Positions 1-5,415 are shown, counted from the first letter of the stretch. The stretch is DNA of 5,436 nt from Clostridiales bacterium (GCA_012512995.1 JAAZDA010000326.1:1-5436); one strand, 5' to 3'. The notes: generated by a model not told the origin, from the letters alone. Numbers and translations are program-made.

Positions 1-133
1 GCCTGTGTCTCCTCGAAGTCTTGAAATCTTCAGGGTTGCATTTCTGTTTGTTTGTCAAATCATACCTGCGGCTTTTTCCGCCAGATCCGGAAGCCGGATC
101 CCTGCTGCTCTCGAGGTGTTCCCCCGGCGCAAC
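1..133 (-). promoter_or_regulatory. Structured 5' leader of a gene beyond the left edge
   Basis: This is the predicted transcript from the promoter at 140-168, read leftwards. No start codon with an open frame fits inside it, as the ATGs present hit stops within a few codons. It holds a perfect 7-bp hairpin with a 3-nt loop (84-100, GATCCGG/CCGGATC), a small GCGG/CCGC hairpin (68-81) and two longer-range pairings: GTTGC (129-133) with GCAAC (35-39), and CCTCGA (111-116) with TCGAGG (11-16). The last element, AGGAGA at 8-13, is a good Shine-Dalgarno sequence, so a start codon should lie just past the window edge. The CCTCGA pairing would cover part of it. I could not match the leader to any riboswitch or T-box consensus I know, nor to SRP RNA, RNase P RNA or tmRNA. 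Pairings were found by eye, without energy calculation. Confidence 0.45.
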
Positions 134-139
134 TCTGAC

Positions 140-168
140 ATCATATCATCACATCAGATCACTGTCAA
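140..168 (-). promoter_or_regulatory. Sigma-A promoter for the left-edge leader
   Basis: On the minus strand TTGACA (163-168, perfect -35) is followed after 17 bp by TATGAT (140-145, 5 of 6 matches to the -10). Transcription should start near 133 and run off the left end through the structured leader. The match and spacing are seen in the sequence; activity is inferred. Confidence 0.6.
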
Positions 169-232
169 CATGTTTTTTAACTTATTTTTCACATCCGTTT
201 TCAGTGTATTACCAGCTGTGATATCTGCTGTC

Positions 233-257
233 CGCCACCCCTTTTTTTCGAGCGGCG
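233..257 (-). other. Hairpin downstream of second promoter
   Basis: CGCCGC (252-257) pairs with GTGGCG (233-238) through 6 bp including one G-U, leaving a loop with a run of seven A's followed by G's. It lies 6 nt after the -10 at 264-269, so it would form near the 5' end of that transcript. It resembles the hairpin at 439-460 in position and in the A7-GGG loop. Confidence 0.4.
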
Positions 258-263
258 TTGCCC

Positions 264-292
264 ATTATAACATTACGATTTTTCAATTGCAA
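264..292 (-). promoter_or_regulatory. Possible second sigma-A promoter downstream of tRNA-Ser
   Basis: TTGCAA (287-292, 4 of 6 matches to TTGACA) precedes a perfect TATAAT (264-269) with a 17-bp spacer. It begins 21 nt after the 3' end of the tRNA and reads leftwards into the 170-260 stretch, which has no gene I can recognise. It may be a degenerate copy of the tRNA promoter at 467-495. Confidence 0.4.
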
Positions 293-312
293 CAACAAAT
301 TACAATTAAAAA

Positions 313-400
313 CGGAGAAAGAGGGATTTGAACCCTCGCGCCGGTTTCCCGACCTACACCCTTAGCAGGGGCGCCTCTTCAGCCTCTTGAGTATTTCTCC
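313..400 (-). tRNA. tRNA-Ser (anticodon GCU)
   Basis: This serine tRNA reads AGC and AGU codons. The minus strand gives a perfect 7-bp acceptor stem GGAGAAA (394-400) with TTTCTCC (314-320). It has a short D stem CTC/GAG, and an anticodon arm whose 7-base loop CTGCTAA carries anticodon GCT (364-366). A long class II variable arm follows with a GAAA-capped stem, and then a T arm GAGGG/CCCTC with loop TTCAAAT. The long variable arm is the hallmark of serine, leucine and tyrosine tRNAs in bacteria, and the discriminator base is G (313), as expected for serine. CCA is not encoded (the next bases are TTT), so it must be added by the CCA-adding enzyme. The gene lies downstream of the fumarase beta gene in the same direction but has its own promoter at 467-495 and a leader of about 60 nt for RNase P to remove. 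Confidence 0.97.
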
Positions 401-438
401 AAGTCTGACGATACCGCTGTCAATATAATGTTATTAGG

Positions 439-460
439 TGCGCCCTTTTTTTGAGGCGCA
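439..460 (-). other. Hairpin at the 5' end of the tRNA-Ser precursor
   Basis: TGCGCC (455-460) and GGCGCA (439-444) on the minus strand form a perfect 6-bp GC-rich stem around a 10-nt loop with a run of seven A's. The stem begins 6 nt after the -10 box, so the primary transcript should start in or just before it. Neither strand shows a T-run straight after the stem, so it is not a standard intrinsic terminator. It may protect or fold the pre-tRNA leader. Confidence 0.5.
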
Positions 461-466
461 GTTAAG

Positions 467-495
467 ATTATAACCAAGCAAAATTGCTTTGTCAA
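467..495 (-). promoter_or_regulatory. Consensus sigma-A promoter of tRNA-Ser
   Basis: TTGACA (490-495) and TATAAT (467-472) both match the consensus at all six bases and are separated by exactly 17 bp. The -35 starts 27 nt past the fumarase beta stop codon. The spacer contains the inverted repeat AAGCAA-TT-TTGCTT (476-489). Expected transcription start is near 460, about 60 nt upstream of the mature tRNA end. Confidence 0.9.
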
Positions 496-521
496 TCGTA
501 CAACATAAGGTAGTTCAGTTA

Positions 522-1073
522 TTATTTGGTACTATATTTGGACTGAGATATGCTGTATAGATCATCACCATATATGTCGTCAACAACAATTACCGGGAAG
601 TTCTCGACAGTAAGTTTTCTTATAGCTTCTGTCCCCAGATCCTCATATGCGATGACTTCTGATGCAGTAATTGCTTTTGAAAGCAACGCCCCCGCACCGC
701 CAATTGCTGCGAAATACACAGCTTTATTCCTGACTATTGCTTTCCTGACTTCTTCAGATCTTATGCCTTTTCCTATCATGCCTTCCAGCCCAAGATCCAA
801 AAGTTCCGGCGCATATTTGTCCATTCTGCCTGCTGTTGTAGGTCCTGCTGCACCTATTGTTCTTCCTTCTCTCGCAGGAGACGGTCCCATATAATAAATA
901 ATGTTGTTCTTCACATCGAACGGAAGCTCTTCGCCATCAGCCAGCGCTTCCGACATCCTTTTGTGTGCCGCATCACGAGCTGTATACAAAACACCTGTAA
1001 TATATACCATATCGCCTGATCTGAGTGTTGTCGCTTCGTCCTTAGTCAACGGTGTCTTAATATGTTTTTCCAT
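522..1073 (-). CDS. fumB: Class I (Fe-S) fumarate hydratase, beta subunit
   Basis: This 183-residue protein is the beta subunit of the oxygen-sensitive two-subunit fumarase. With the alpha subunit it converts fumarate and malate in the cytoplasm. It matches the C-terminal half of single-chain class I fumarases. Family motifs visible are TARDAAHKRM (31-40), GPSPAREG (63-70), the substrate-side GPTTAGRMD (77-85), a KG pair (102-103), AAIGGAGAL (122-130) and YEDLGTEAI (143-151). The length is normal for a separate beta subunit. The ATG start has AAGGGA (1078-1083) 4 nt upstream. Oddly, its alpha partner lies 567 bp upstream with a ruined nucleotidase gene in between; the two are normally adjacent. 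L-tartrate dehydratase (TtdB) belongs to the same family and cannot be excluded from sequence alone, but fumarase is the likelier role in a two-gene unit without a tartrate transporter in view. Confidence 0.93.
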   Translation of the reverse strand: MEKHIKTPLTKDEATTLRSGDMVYITGVLYTARDAAHKRMSEALADGEELPFDVKNNIIYYMGPSPAREGRTIGAAGPTTAGRMDKYAPELLDLGLEGMIGKGIRSEEVRKAIVRNKAVYFAAIGGAGALLSKAITASEVIAYEDLGTEAIRKLTVENFPVIVVDDIYGDDLYSISQSKYSTK

Positions 1074-1130
1074 ATTGTCCCTTGTTGCATCCTGGTCAAT
1101 GTATGCTTATGGACCCAGGCTGCATCTGAT

Positions 1131-1612
1131 CTAATTTATGATCTTAATACGTCCCTGTCCATAAGGGTCTGAGTATTCTTCTCCTATCATACCACCAACA
1201 TCTTCACTGATATATTGTTTCATCAGATCCACATCAAGCATTCCATCATTGCTGTTAAGTGAGACTTGATTTCCAAATTCTGCGAATCCATCTCCCTGGG
1301 AAATCAGCAGGAACCTGTATCCGCCTAAAGTATATTTTAATCCTGATCAAGCGGTTCGCCGCCTATCATGACATCTTTGACCCTGTACGCATCTGCACAT
1401 AAATCTCCCAGATTGGTCTATCCATTCCTTATCATACATTGTCCGCTTATCGGATCACTTGTCGTCAGATCAAACGTTCACGTGCCCACTTTTTCCTGAA
1501 GCAGTGCTTCATAGTTTGTATGAAGAATAACTATTTCATCATTTGTGGCAGCAGTGTCTTATTGTGCCGCACTGACAACCATTGATGAACCGCAAGAACG
1601 CTTTCGACGGAT
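1131..1612 (-). pseudogene. Remnant of a secreted 5'-nucleotidase (UshA-like)
   Basis: This is a heavily decayed gene, readable in pieces. From upstream to downstream they are a signal-peptide-like RRKRSCGSSMVVSAA (1565-1609), then the mature N-terminus and first metallophosphatase strand DEIVILHTN (1514-1540). Next come EALLQEKVG and FDLTTSDP, then NLGDLCADAYR (1382-1414), typical of the start of the 5'-nucleotidase C domain, and VKDVMIGGEPLDQD (1340-1381). After a frameshift comes KYTLGGYRFLL with QGDGFAEF, and the C-terminal end GGMIGEEYSDPYGQGRIKIIN up to TAG at 1131-1133. In-frame stops lie at 1559 (TAA), 1478 (TGA) and 1418 (TAG), and about one base is missing near 1338. Most of the catalytic metallophosphatase domain and the middle of the C domain are gone, leaving about 160 codons where relatives have 500 or more. 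Intact relatives hydrolyse nucleotides outside the cell. It lies between the fumarase subunit genes. Confidence 0.85.
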
Positions 1613-1640
1613 GTCACAAGTAAAACAGATATGTGAGATT

Positions 1641-2483
1641 TCAGATTTCACATACAGCATGTCTGTTTACATGACAGCATATATTTACCGCAACAGGGAG
1701 TCCGGCAATATGCGTGGGATAGCTTAATATATGAACCGCAAGTGCAGTCGTCGTTCCGCCAAGTCCTGCAGGACCAATCCCAGTCTTATTTATCATATCA
1801 AGCAGTTCTTTTTCCAGTGATGCCTGATCAGGATCCTCGGAGTGCTCATCAGCCCTGAGGGTAAGTGCTCTCTTTGCAAGGCTTGTGCATTTTTCAAAAT
1901 TTCCACCAAGGCCTACTCCCACAACCATGGGCGGGCAGGCGTTCGGTCCTGCATCTTTTACTGCCTGGAGAACCGCATTTTTCACTCCTTCGACACCGTC
2001 CGCAGGTGTAAGCATAAACACGCGGCTCTTGTTTTCACTTCCAAACCCTTTTGGTGCGACCGTAATCTTAACTTTGTCACCGCTCACAATATCGTAATGA
2101 ATAATCGCCGGTGTATTATCACCGGTGTTGACCCTGCGGAGAGGATCAGCAACAACTGACTTTCTTAAGTATCCTTCATTGTATCCTCTACGCACACCTT
2201 CATTGATCGCATCCGTCAGATTACCATTGATGAAATGTACATCTTGTCCTATGTCAATAAAGACCACAGCCATGCCTGTATCCTGGCAGATTGGTATGTT
2301 ATCTTCAGCCGCTATTCTAAGGTTTTCCTTCAGTTTACCGAGTATGTTTTTTCCCAGGGGCGACATTTCATTTTTTTCAGCTTTATTCAGACACTCTTTC
2401 ATATCAGGAGAAAGATTATAGTTAGTCTCTATACAAAGATCCCTGACTTTTGATGTCACATCATTTACATCCACATCGCGCAT
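1641..2483 (-). CDS. fumA: Class I (Fe-S) fumarate hydratase, alpha subunit
   Basis: This 280-residue cytoplasmic protein is the iron-sulfur catalytic subunit of two-subunit fumarase (fumarate + water to malate). The three cysteines expected to hold the [4Fe-4S] cluster are all present: C66 in ICQDTG, C183 in NACPP and C270 in NICCHV. Other family signatures are DPLRRVNTGDNTP (113-125), APKGFGSENKSR (143-154), GVGLGGNFEK (189-198) and GPAGLGGTTTA (237-247). The protein runs to the usual end after CHVxRH, so it appears complete. The ATG start has AAAGGA (2493-2498) 9 nt upstream. The beta subunit gene follows in the same direction, but only after the remains of a nucleotidase gene. No clear promoter is visible between this gene and the hairpin at 2513-2567. 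Tartrate dehydratase alpha (TtdA) is the alternative reading. Confidence 0.95.
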   Translation of the reverse strand: MRDVDVNDVTSKVRDLCIETNYNLSPDMKECLNKAEKNEMSPLGKNILGKLKENLRIAAEDNIPICQDTGMAVVFIDIGQDVHFINGNLTDAINEGVRRGYNEGYLRKSVVADPLRRVNTGDNTPAIIHYDIVSGDKVKITVAPKGFGSENKSRVFMLTPADGVEGVKNAVLQAVKDAGPNACPPMVVGVGLGGNFEKCTSLAKRALTLRADEHSEDPDQASLEKELLDMINKTGIGPAGLGGTTTALAVHILSYPTHIAGLPVAVNICCHVNRHAVCEI

Positions 2484-2512
2484 TTATGATTTTCCTTTCA
2501 TGCGGCAGCCGT

Positions 2513-2567
2513 TATTTCACCTGAGATATAGTTTCTATAGAAATAGCACTATGTCTCAGGTGAAATA
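2513..2567. repeat. Long intergenic hairpin with inner palindrome
   Basis: Arms 2513-2530 and 2550-2567 pair over 18 bp with one G-U, around a 19-nt loop. The loop holds the perfect 12-bp palindrome TTTCTATAGAAA (2532-2543). The stem starts 4 nt after the HIT gene stop codon and ends before the fumarase alpha ribosome site, which it does not cover. Neither strand has a U-rich run directly after the stem, so it is an imperfect candidate for an intrinsic terminator. It could instead protect the HIT mRNA 3' end, bind a regulator, or be a small dispersed repeat. Only one copy is seen here. Confidence 0.75.
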
Positions 2568-2571
2568 TTGC

Positions 2572-2982
2572 TCATTTTGTCAGTATGTTCTGGATCTCTG
2601 CCAGCTCTTCATCAGTAGGTTTCCCCGGATTCCAGCCGATCCTCTGTCCGTCATCTTTATATCTTGGAATCAGGTGGATATGTAAATGAAATACCGTCTG
2701 TCCGGCAACAGTTCCGTTATTCTGGACAATATTGAAGCCATCTGCACCAAGTTTTTCCTGCATGACTGTGGCCATATGTTTTGCAAGTATCATGGCATCT
2801 GCCGCCCAATCATCTGGTATTTCATATATGTTTGCAAAATGCTCTTTGGGCAGGATCAGTGCATGCCCGCGAGTCGCTGGTCCCATATCGAGTATCACAC
2901 GGAACCTGTCATCTTCATATATTGTCCTTGACGGGATTTCGCCATTTGCCAGTTTGCAGAAAATACAATTTTCATCTTTCAT
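2572..2982 (-). CDS. HIT-family nucleotide-binding hydrolase
   Basis: This 136-residue cytoplasmic protein belongs to the histidine triad family (HinT/Hit branch), whose members act on nucleoside phosphoramidates or dinucleotide-type substrates as dimers. The triad H99-x-H101-x-H103 sits in FHLHIHLIPR, with the middle histidine as the expected nucleophile. The N-terminal CIFCK supplies the C6-x-x-C9 pair that binds zinc in part of the family, and GHALILPKEH (39-48) is the usual second block. Length is typical. A TAA lies in frame directly before the ATG, so no earlier start is possible. The only strong Shine-Dalgarno sequence (AGGAGG, 2996-3001) is 13 nt away, unusually far. It follows the FHA gene by 110 nt in the same direction. 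It may be read with that gene or from a weak promoter I could not establish. The true substrate cannot be told. Confidence 0.95.
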   Translation of the reverse strand: MKDENCIFCKLANGEIPSRTIYEDDRFRVILDMGPATRGHALILPKEHFANIYEIPDDWAADAMILAKHMATVMQEKLGADGFNIVQNNGTVAGQTVFHLHIHLIPRYKDDGQRIGWNPGKPTDEELAEIQNILTK

Positions 2983-3092
2983 TTAAGTGATTGACCCTCC
3001 TGCTCTTAATCTTATGCGACTGCTGCTGATATGTGCTGTAGCAGTTGTTGCTGAGCATTTTTATAATAGCACAAAGTCAGCTGCAAATAGTA

Positions 3093-4466
3093 TTATCTGT
3101 AGCAAAACCCGAGACTGTTTCCCATCCTCAATGTGTCACCTTCTTCAAGGACTCCGGTATCGTTGGGATTAAGCCGTTCACCGTTAATAAAAGTACCTTC
3201 TGTGCTGTTAAGATCCAGTACCAGTATGCGGCCCTCACTGTCCCTGTCCAGTCGCATATGCATCCTGCTTACTCCCGGCTCCTTTATCACCTGATCCACA
3301 AACCCATCCATCTGGCCGACTGTGCAGGGAAGCCTGTCGAGATCAATTCTGTACTTTCTTCCGTCTATTGAACCATACAATTTCTTTATAGGTTTCTCAT
3401 TTCTGCTTTGATTGAACGAATAGTCTTCATCAGGTCCATTCACTTCATATCGTTCGGCAGCATTAGTATCTGCAACACTCAGAGGTGCTGTGTCGCTTTC
3501 ATTATTTGTGTATAAGTATTCTTCTCTGGTTCCCCCGCCTTCATAAAACATCAGGAATACCGAGCGGGCTGCTGAAAGTGCTGCCAAGCATAGAAAACCT
3601 GTTATTCCAATTCTTGATGCAATTGCTTCCTCTGACGACAGTACAAAAGAATTTCTTATCCACAGGATCACAATAGACATTGCCGAAAACACTGCCGCCA
3701 GGAAGATTCCTTTCCATAATTTATTTTTTCCATCGTCCTTAGGACTGGATTTCTCATTTGTTTTCCCATTTTCTGACTCTGTCTCACTGTTCTCTTTCCT
3801 GGTGAATTCGCTTTCATAGGCATATTCGCCCGCTCTGTCCTGATCCGTTATCTCATTCTCTGCGAAACAATCTTCTTTTGATGCTGATGTTTCTGTTTCC
3901 TGTTTATTCTCATCTTCAAGTATGGATTCCTGGAGAATGTAATTAGGATTATCAGCCAATGTCGCAAGCCTGAAGCAACAGGCAGTAGCCCACTTATCTG
4001 TTTCATCCACGTTAAGCGCAAGGAATTCCGCAAGTGCTGAAAGTCCCAGTTCCTGCATAGCTCCCTGGCCAGGCGTATTCAAAGTAAACGTGAAATACCA
4101 GCTTTCACCTTCAAAGTCAAAATAGACATAATCCGGTGAGAGCAAAAGACCTTTTTCCGAAAGCAGAAATTCAGATAAGTTCCTATATGTGCGGAGAAGC
4201 CCGCCAATCAACTGCTTCAACTGAACACCAGTTACCTTGCTGACCGCAAAAAGACTGCGGGCCGTCTGCCTGGAAGTAATGTCATAATAAAGAAAACACT
4301 GGCCTTCTATATAACGCATACTGCATGACAGCAGACCGGGTATCCTGTTTGCCGCCATCATTCGATAACGATAGTCCTCTACTCCTCCGCTTCCACATGG
4401 GATGATCATATAATTGTGAAGTGAATCATTATAGTAACGCACGCCTATGCTGTTTTCGTTTTCCAA
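3093..4466 (-). CDS. Membrane protein with C-terminal FHA domain (Tad cluster)
   Basis: This 457-residue protein has four parts. Residues about 1-175 form a globular region resembling the DUF6382 domain that precedes FHA in clostridial Tad clusters (assignment from memory, moderate). Residues about 183-248 are a charged, low-complexity linker rich in E, K, S and N. Two hydrophobic segments follow at about 250-270 and 286-308, likely a membrane hairpin. The FHA domain spans about 368-457, with SRMH (400-403) and the DLNSTEGTFINGERL block (418-432). FHA domains bind phosphothreonine peptides, so it probably senses or recruits a phosphorylated partner at the cytoplasmic face of the Tad machine. 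The usual GR of the first FHA block is GQ here (384-385). The start is TTG, 3 nt after the TadE-like stop, set by AAGGAG 6 nt upstream; the next ATG (residue 20) would cut into the N-terminal domain. No kinase gene is visible. Confidence 0.88.
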   Translation of the reverse strand: MENENSIGVRYYNDSLHNYMIIPCGSGGVEDYRYRMMAANRIPGLLSCSMRYIEGQCFLYYDITSRQTARSLFAVSKVTGVQLKQLIGGLLRTYRNLSEFLLSEKGLLLSPDYVYFDFEGESWYFTFTLNTPGQGAMQELGLSALAEFLALNVDETDKWATACCFRLATLADNPNYILQESILEDENKQETETSASKEDCFAENEITDQDRAGEYAYESEFTRKENSETESENGKTNEKSSPKDDGKNKLWKGIFLAAVFSAMSIVILWIRNSFVLSSEEAIASRIGITGFLCLAALSAARSVFLMFYEGGGTREEYLYTNNESDTAPLSVADTNAAERYEVNGPDEDYSFNQSRNEKPIKKLYGSIDGRKYRIDLDRLPCTVGQMDGFVDQVIKEPGVSRMHMRLDRDSEGRILVLDLNSTEGTFINGERLNPNDTGVLEEGDTLRMGNSLGFCYR

Positions 4467-4469
4467 GTC

Positions 4470-4970
4470 CTACTCCTTTTTGCTATCGATGACTTTTCCG
4501 GCCAGATACCTTATTCTGCGATAATGACGTATTGAATACGGCGGATCGCTTTTCCTTGCAGAAGATGAAAAATTCATCGACCATATCCCGGACGGCATGA
4601 TATCCGTCGAAGCAAATAATCTGGGGGTCAATGCCGCGCTGCCACTGAATATAATTTTATCCTTGTCAACAGAAGCGTCCGATGATTCACCGTCGAGCAT
4701 AAAATACTTGGTCCCGAACTGTCTTGCGACCAGTGATTTCAATTCTTCTGATAAATCCGTATTCTCGTCCTTTACATAGCTCTCCCTGAAACAAAGTATG
4801 TATGAGTCCTGTGCAAACAGGCACCTGTCATATAAAAAGAAAGCCAGATAAATGATTGCCACCATAAGGATCAAAACATAAGTGAATATAAACGAAGCCT
4901 CCAGTGTCATATATGCATCCTGTTTGCGGTCCCACGATTTTCGCCAGTCATAATGATAAGATCTGCGCAT
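4470..4970 (-). CDS. TadE-like pseudopilin
   Basis: This 166-residue protein looks like a minor pseudopilin of the Tad (type IVc) system. A basic N-terminus (residues 1-19) is followed by AYMTLEASF and a long hydrophobic helix (about 25-46), then a mainly polar extracellular region. If the prepilin peptidase cut between A19 and Y20, glutamate E24 would fall at +5, as in type IV and Flp pilins; this cleavage is inferred. I chose the ATG at 4970 because GGAGGAG (4977-4983) lies 6 nt upstream. The frame is open further up, to an ATG at 5009, but that start would lie deeper in the peptidase gene and without support. With the chosen start the gene overlaps the peptidase gene by 23 nt, which suggests translational coupling. 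The C-terminal part has no motif I recognise. Confidence 0.8.
   Translation of the reverse strand: MRRSYHYDWRKSWDRKQDAYMTLEASFIFTYVLILMVAIIYLAFFLYDRCLFAQDSYILCFRESYVKDENTDLSEELKSLVARQFGTKYFMLDGESSDASVDKDKIIFSGSAALTPRLFASTDIMPSGIWSMNFSSSARKSDPPYSIRHYRRIRYLAGKVIDSKKE
4473..4478 (-). promoter_or_regulatory. Ribosome binding site fixing the TTG start of the FHA gene
   Basis: AAGGAG lies 6 nt upstream of TTG (4464-4466) and inside the last codons of the TadE-like gene. No ATG or GTG in frame has comparable support, so this site decides the start. Confidence 0.8.
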
Positions 4971-5403
4971 ACACAACTCCTCCAAATGCAGCCATGACGA
5001 ATGGGACAAACGGAATTTTGCTGTTCTTCTGTGCTTTATGCAGAATTAGCAGTATTCCGGATGCAAGAGCACAAAGGATCAATGACAAGCCCAGCAGCAT
5101 GAAAGCACCTGGTGCCCCTATCAGCAATCCCATCAGTATAAAGACCCAGCCATCGCCGTTACCGACTTTATGTCCTGTAATATATGAAGATAAAAGCAGG
5201 AACACGCCTGGCATCACGGCAAATATCAGTTCAATGATCTGTACGTTCCCTTTCACGCAAACAGCGGTATCCCATATCGCTGCAACTGTTATCGGTGCGA
5301 TAAGGAGAGCTGTCGGTATTTTCTTTTTTCTTAGATCGAATATCCCGGCAGGTACAAGAATAAGCGCTGCCACTATATACCTTATGATAATCTGAGTATT
5401 CAT
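4948..5403 (-). CDS. A24 prepilin peptidase, CpaA/TadV type
   Basis: This 151-residue polytopic membrane aspartyl protease processes Flp pilin and TadE-like pseudopilins in the Tad system. The two catalytic aspartates are D23 in FDLRKKKIP and D84 in GNGDG (the family GxGD motif). The conserved PFVPF motif near the C-terminus (131-135) is present. There are about five hydrophobic segments, and the N-terminal methylase-type cytoplasmic domain of the long PilD/GspO enzymes is missing, as expected for the short Tad form. I chose the ATG at 5403 because GAAAGG (5410-5415) sits 6 nt upstream. An ATG six codons earlier (5421) has no such site, though it stays possible. Its substrate is probably the TadE-like protein whose gene overlaps its end. 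The gene is the first visible member of an operon that likely continues past the right edge. Confidence 0.9.
   Translation of the reverse strand: MNTQIIIRYIVAALILVPAGIFDLRKKKIPTALLIAPITVAAIWDTAVCVKGNVQIIELIFAVMPGVFLLLSSYITGHKVGNGDGWVFILMGLLIGAPGAFMLLGLSLILCALASGILLILHKAQKNSKIPFVPFVMAAFGGVVYAQILSL
4977..4983 (-). promoter_or_regulatory. Ribosome binding site fixing the TadE-like start
   Basis: GGAGGAG lies 6 nt before ATG 4968-4970, within the end of the prepilin peptidase gene. It is the strongest such site in the window and argues against the longer reading from 5009. Confidence 0.85.
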
Positions 5404-5409
5404 ATATGA

Positions 5410-5415
5410 CCTTTC
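5410..5415 (-). promoter_or_regulatory. Ribosome binding site of the prepilin peptidase gene
   Basis: GAAAGG is placed 6 nt before ATG 5401-5403 and supports this start over the ATG at 5419-5421, which has no purine-rich site in front of it. Confidence 0.65.

Noticed and set aside
84..100. GATCCGGAAGCCGGATC on the plus strand as the SRP RNA (ffs) tetraloop region
   Set aside because: SRP RNA has an asymmetric loop GGAAG...AGCAG flanked by a conserved helix. Here there is a simple symmetric hairpin and no matching internal loop.
279..312. AT-rich imperfect inverted repeat just after tRNA-Ser as a terminator
   Set aside because: The arms pair over about 10 bp with a bulge, but the T-run is on the 5' side for the minus-strand transcript. 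It does not have terminator layout.
5..331. Plus-strand open frame of 108 codons, overlapping the tRNA
   Set aside because: It has no ribosome site or recognisable domain, runs into the 3' end of tRNA-Ser, and covers minus-strand promoters and hairpins. Taken as a chance frame.
1545..1727. Plus-strand 60-codon open frame over the pseudogene and the end of the fumarase alpha gene
   Set aside because: It is antisense to conserved fumarase residues and to the nucleotidase remnant, has no family match, and is explained by the minus-strand reading.
2983..3092. Promoter for the HIT gene (TTGCAG with TATAAA)
   Set aside because: The spacer would be only 15 bp and the -35 is a partial match. Read-through from the FHA gene is as likely, so no feature is called.
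3848..4033. Minus-strand 61-codon open frame inside the FHA gene in another frame
   Set aside because: It lies wholly within the linker and N-terminal domain coding sequence of the FHA protein, with no independent support.
4904..5395. Plus-strand 163-codon open frame opposite the prepilin peptidase
   Set aside because: The minus strand encodes both catalytic aspartate motifs and PFVPF. The plus frame is only its shadow and lacks domain signals.
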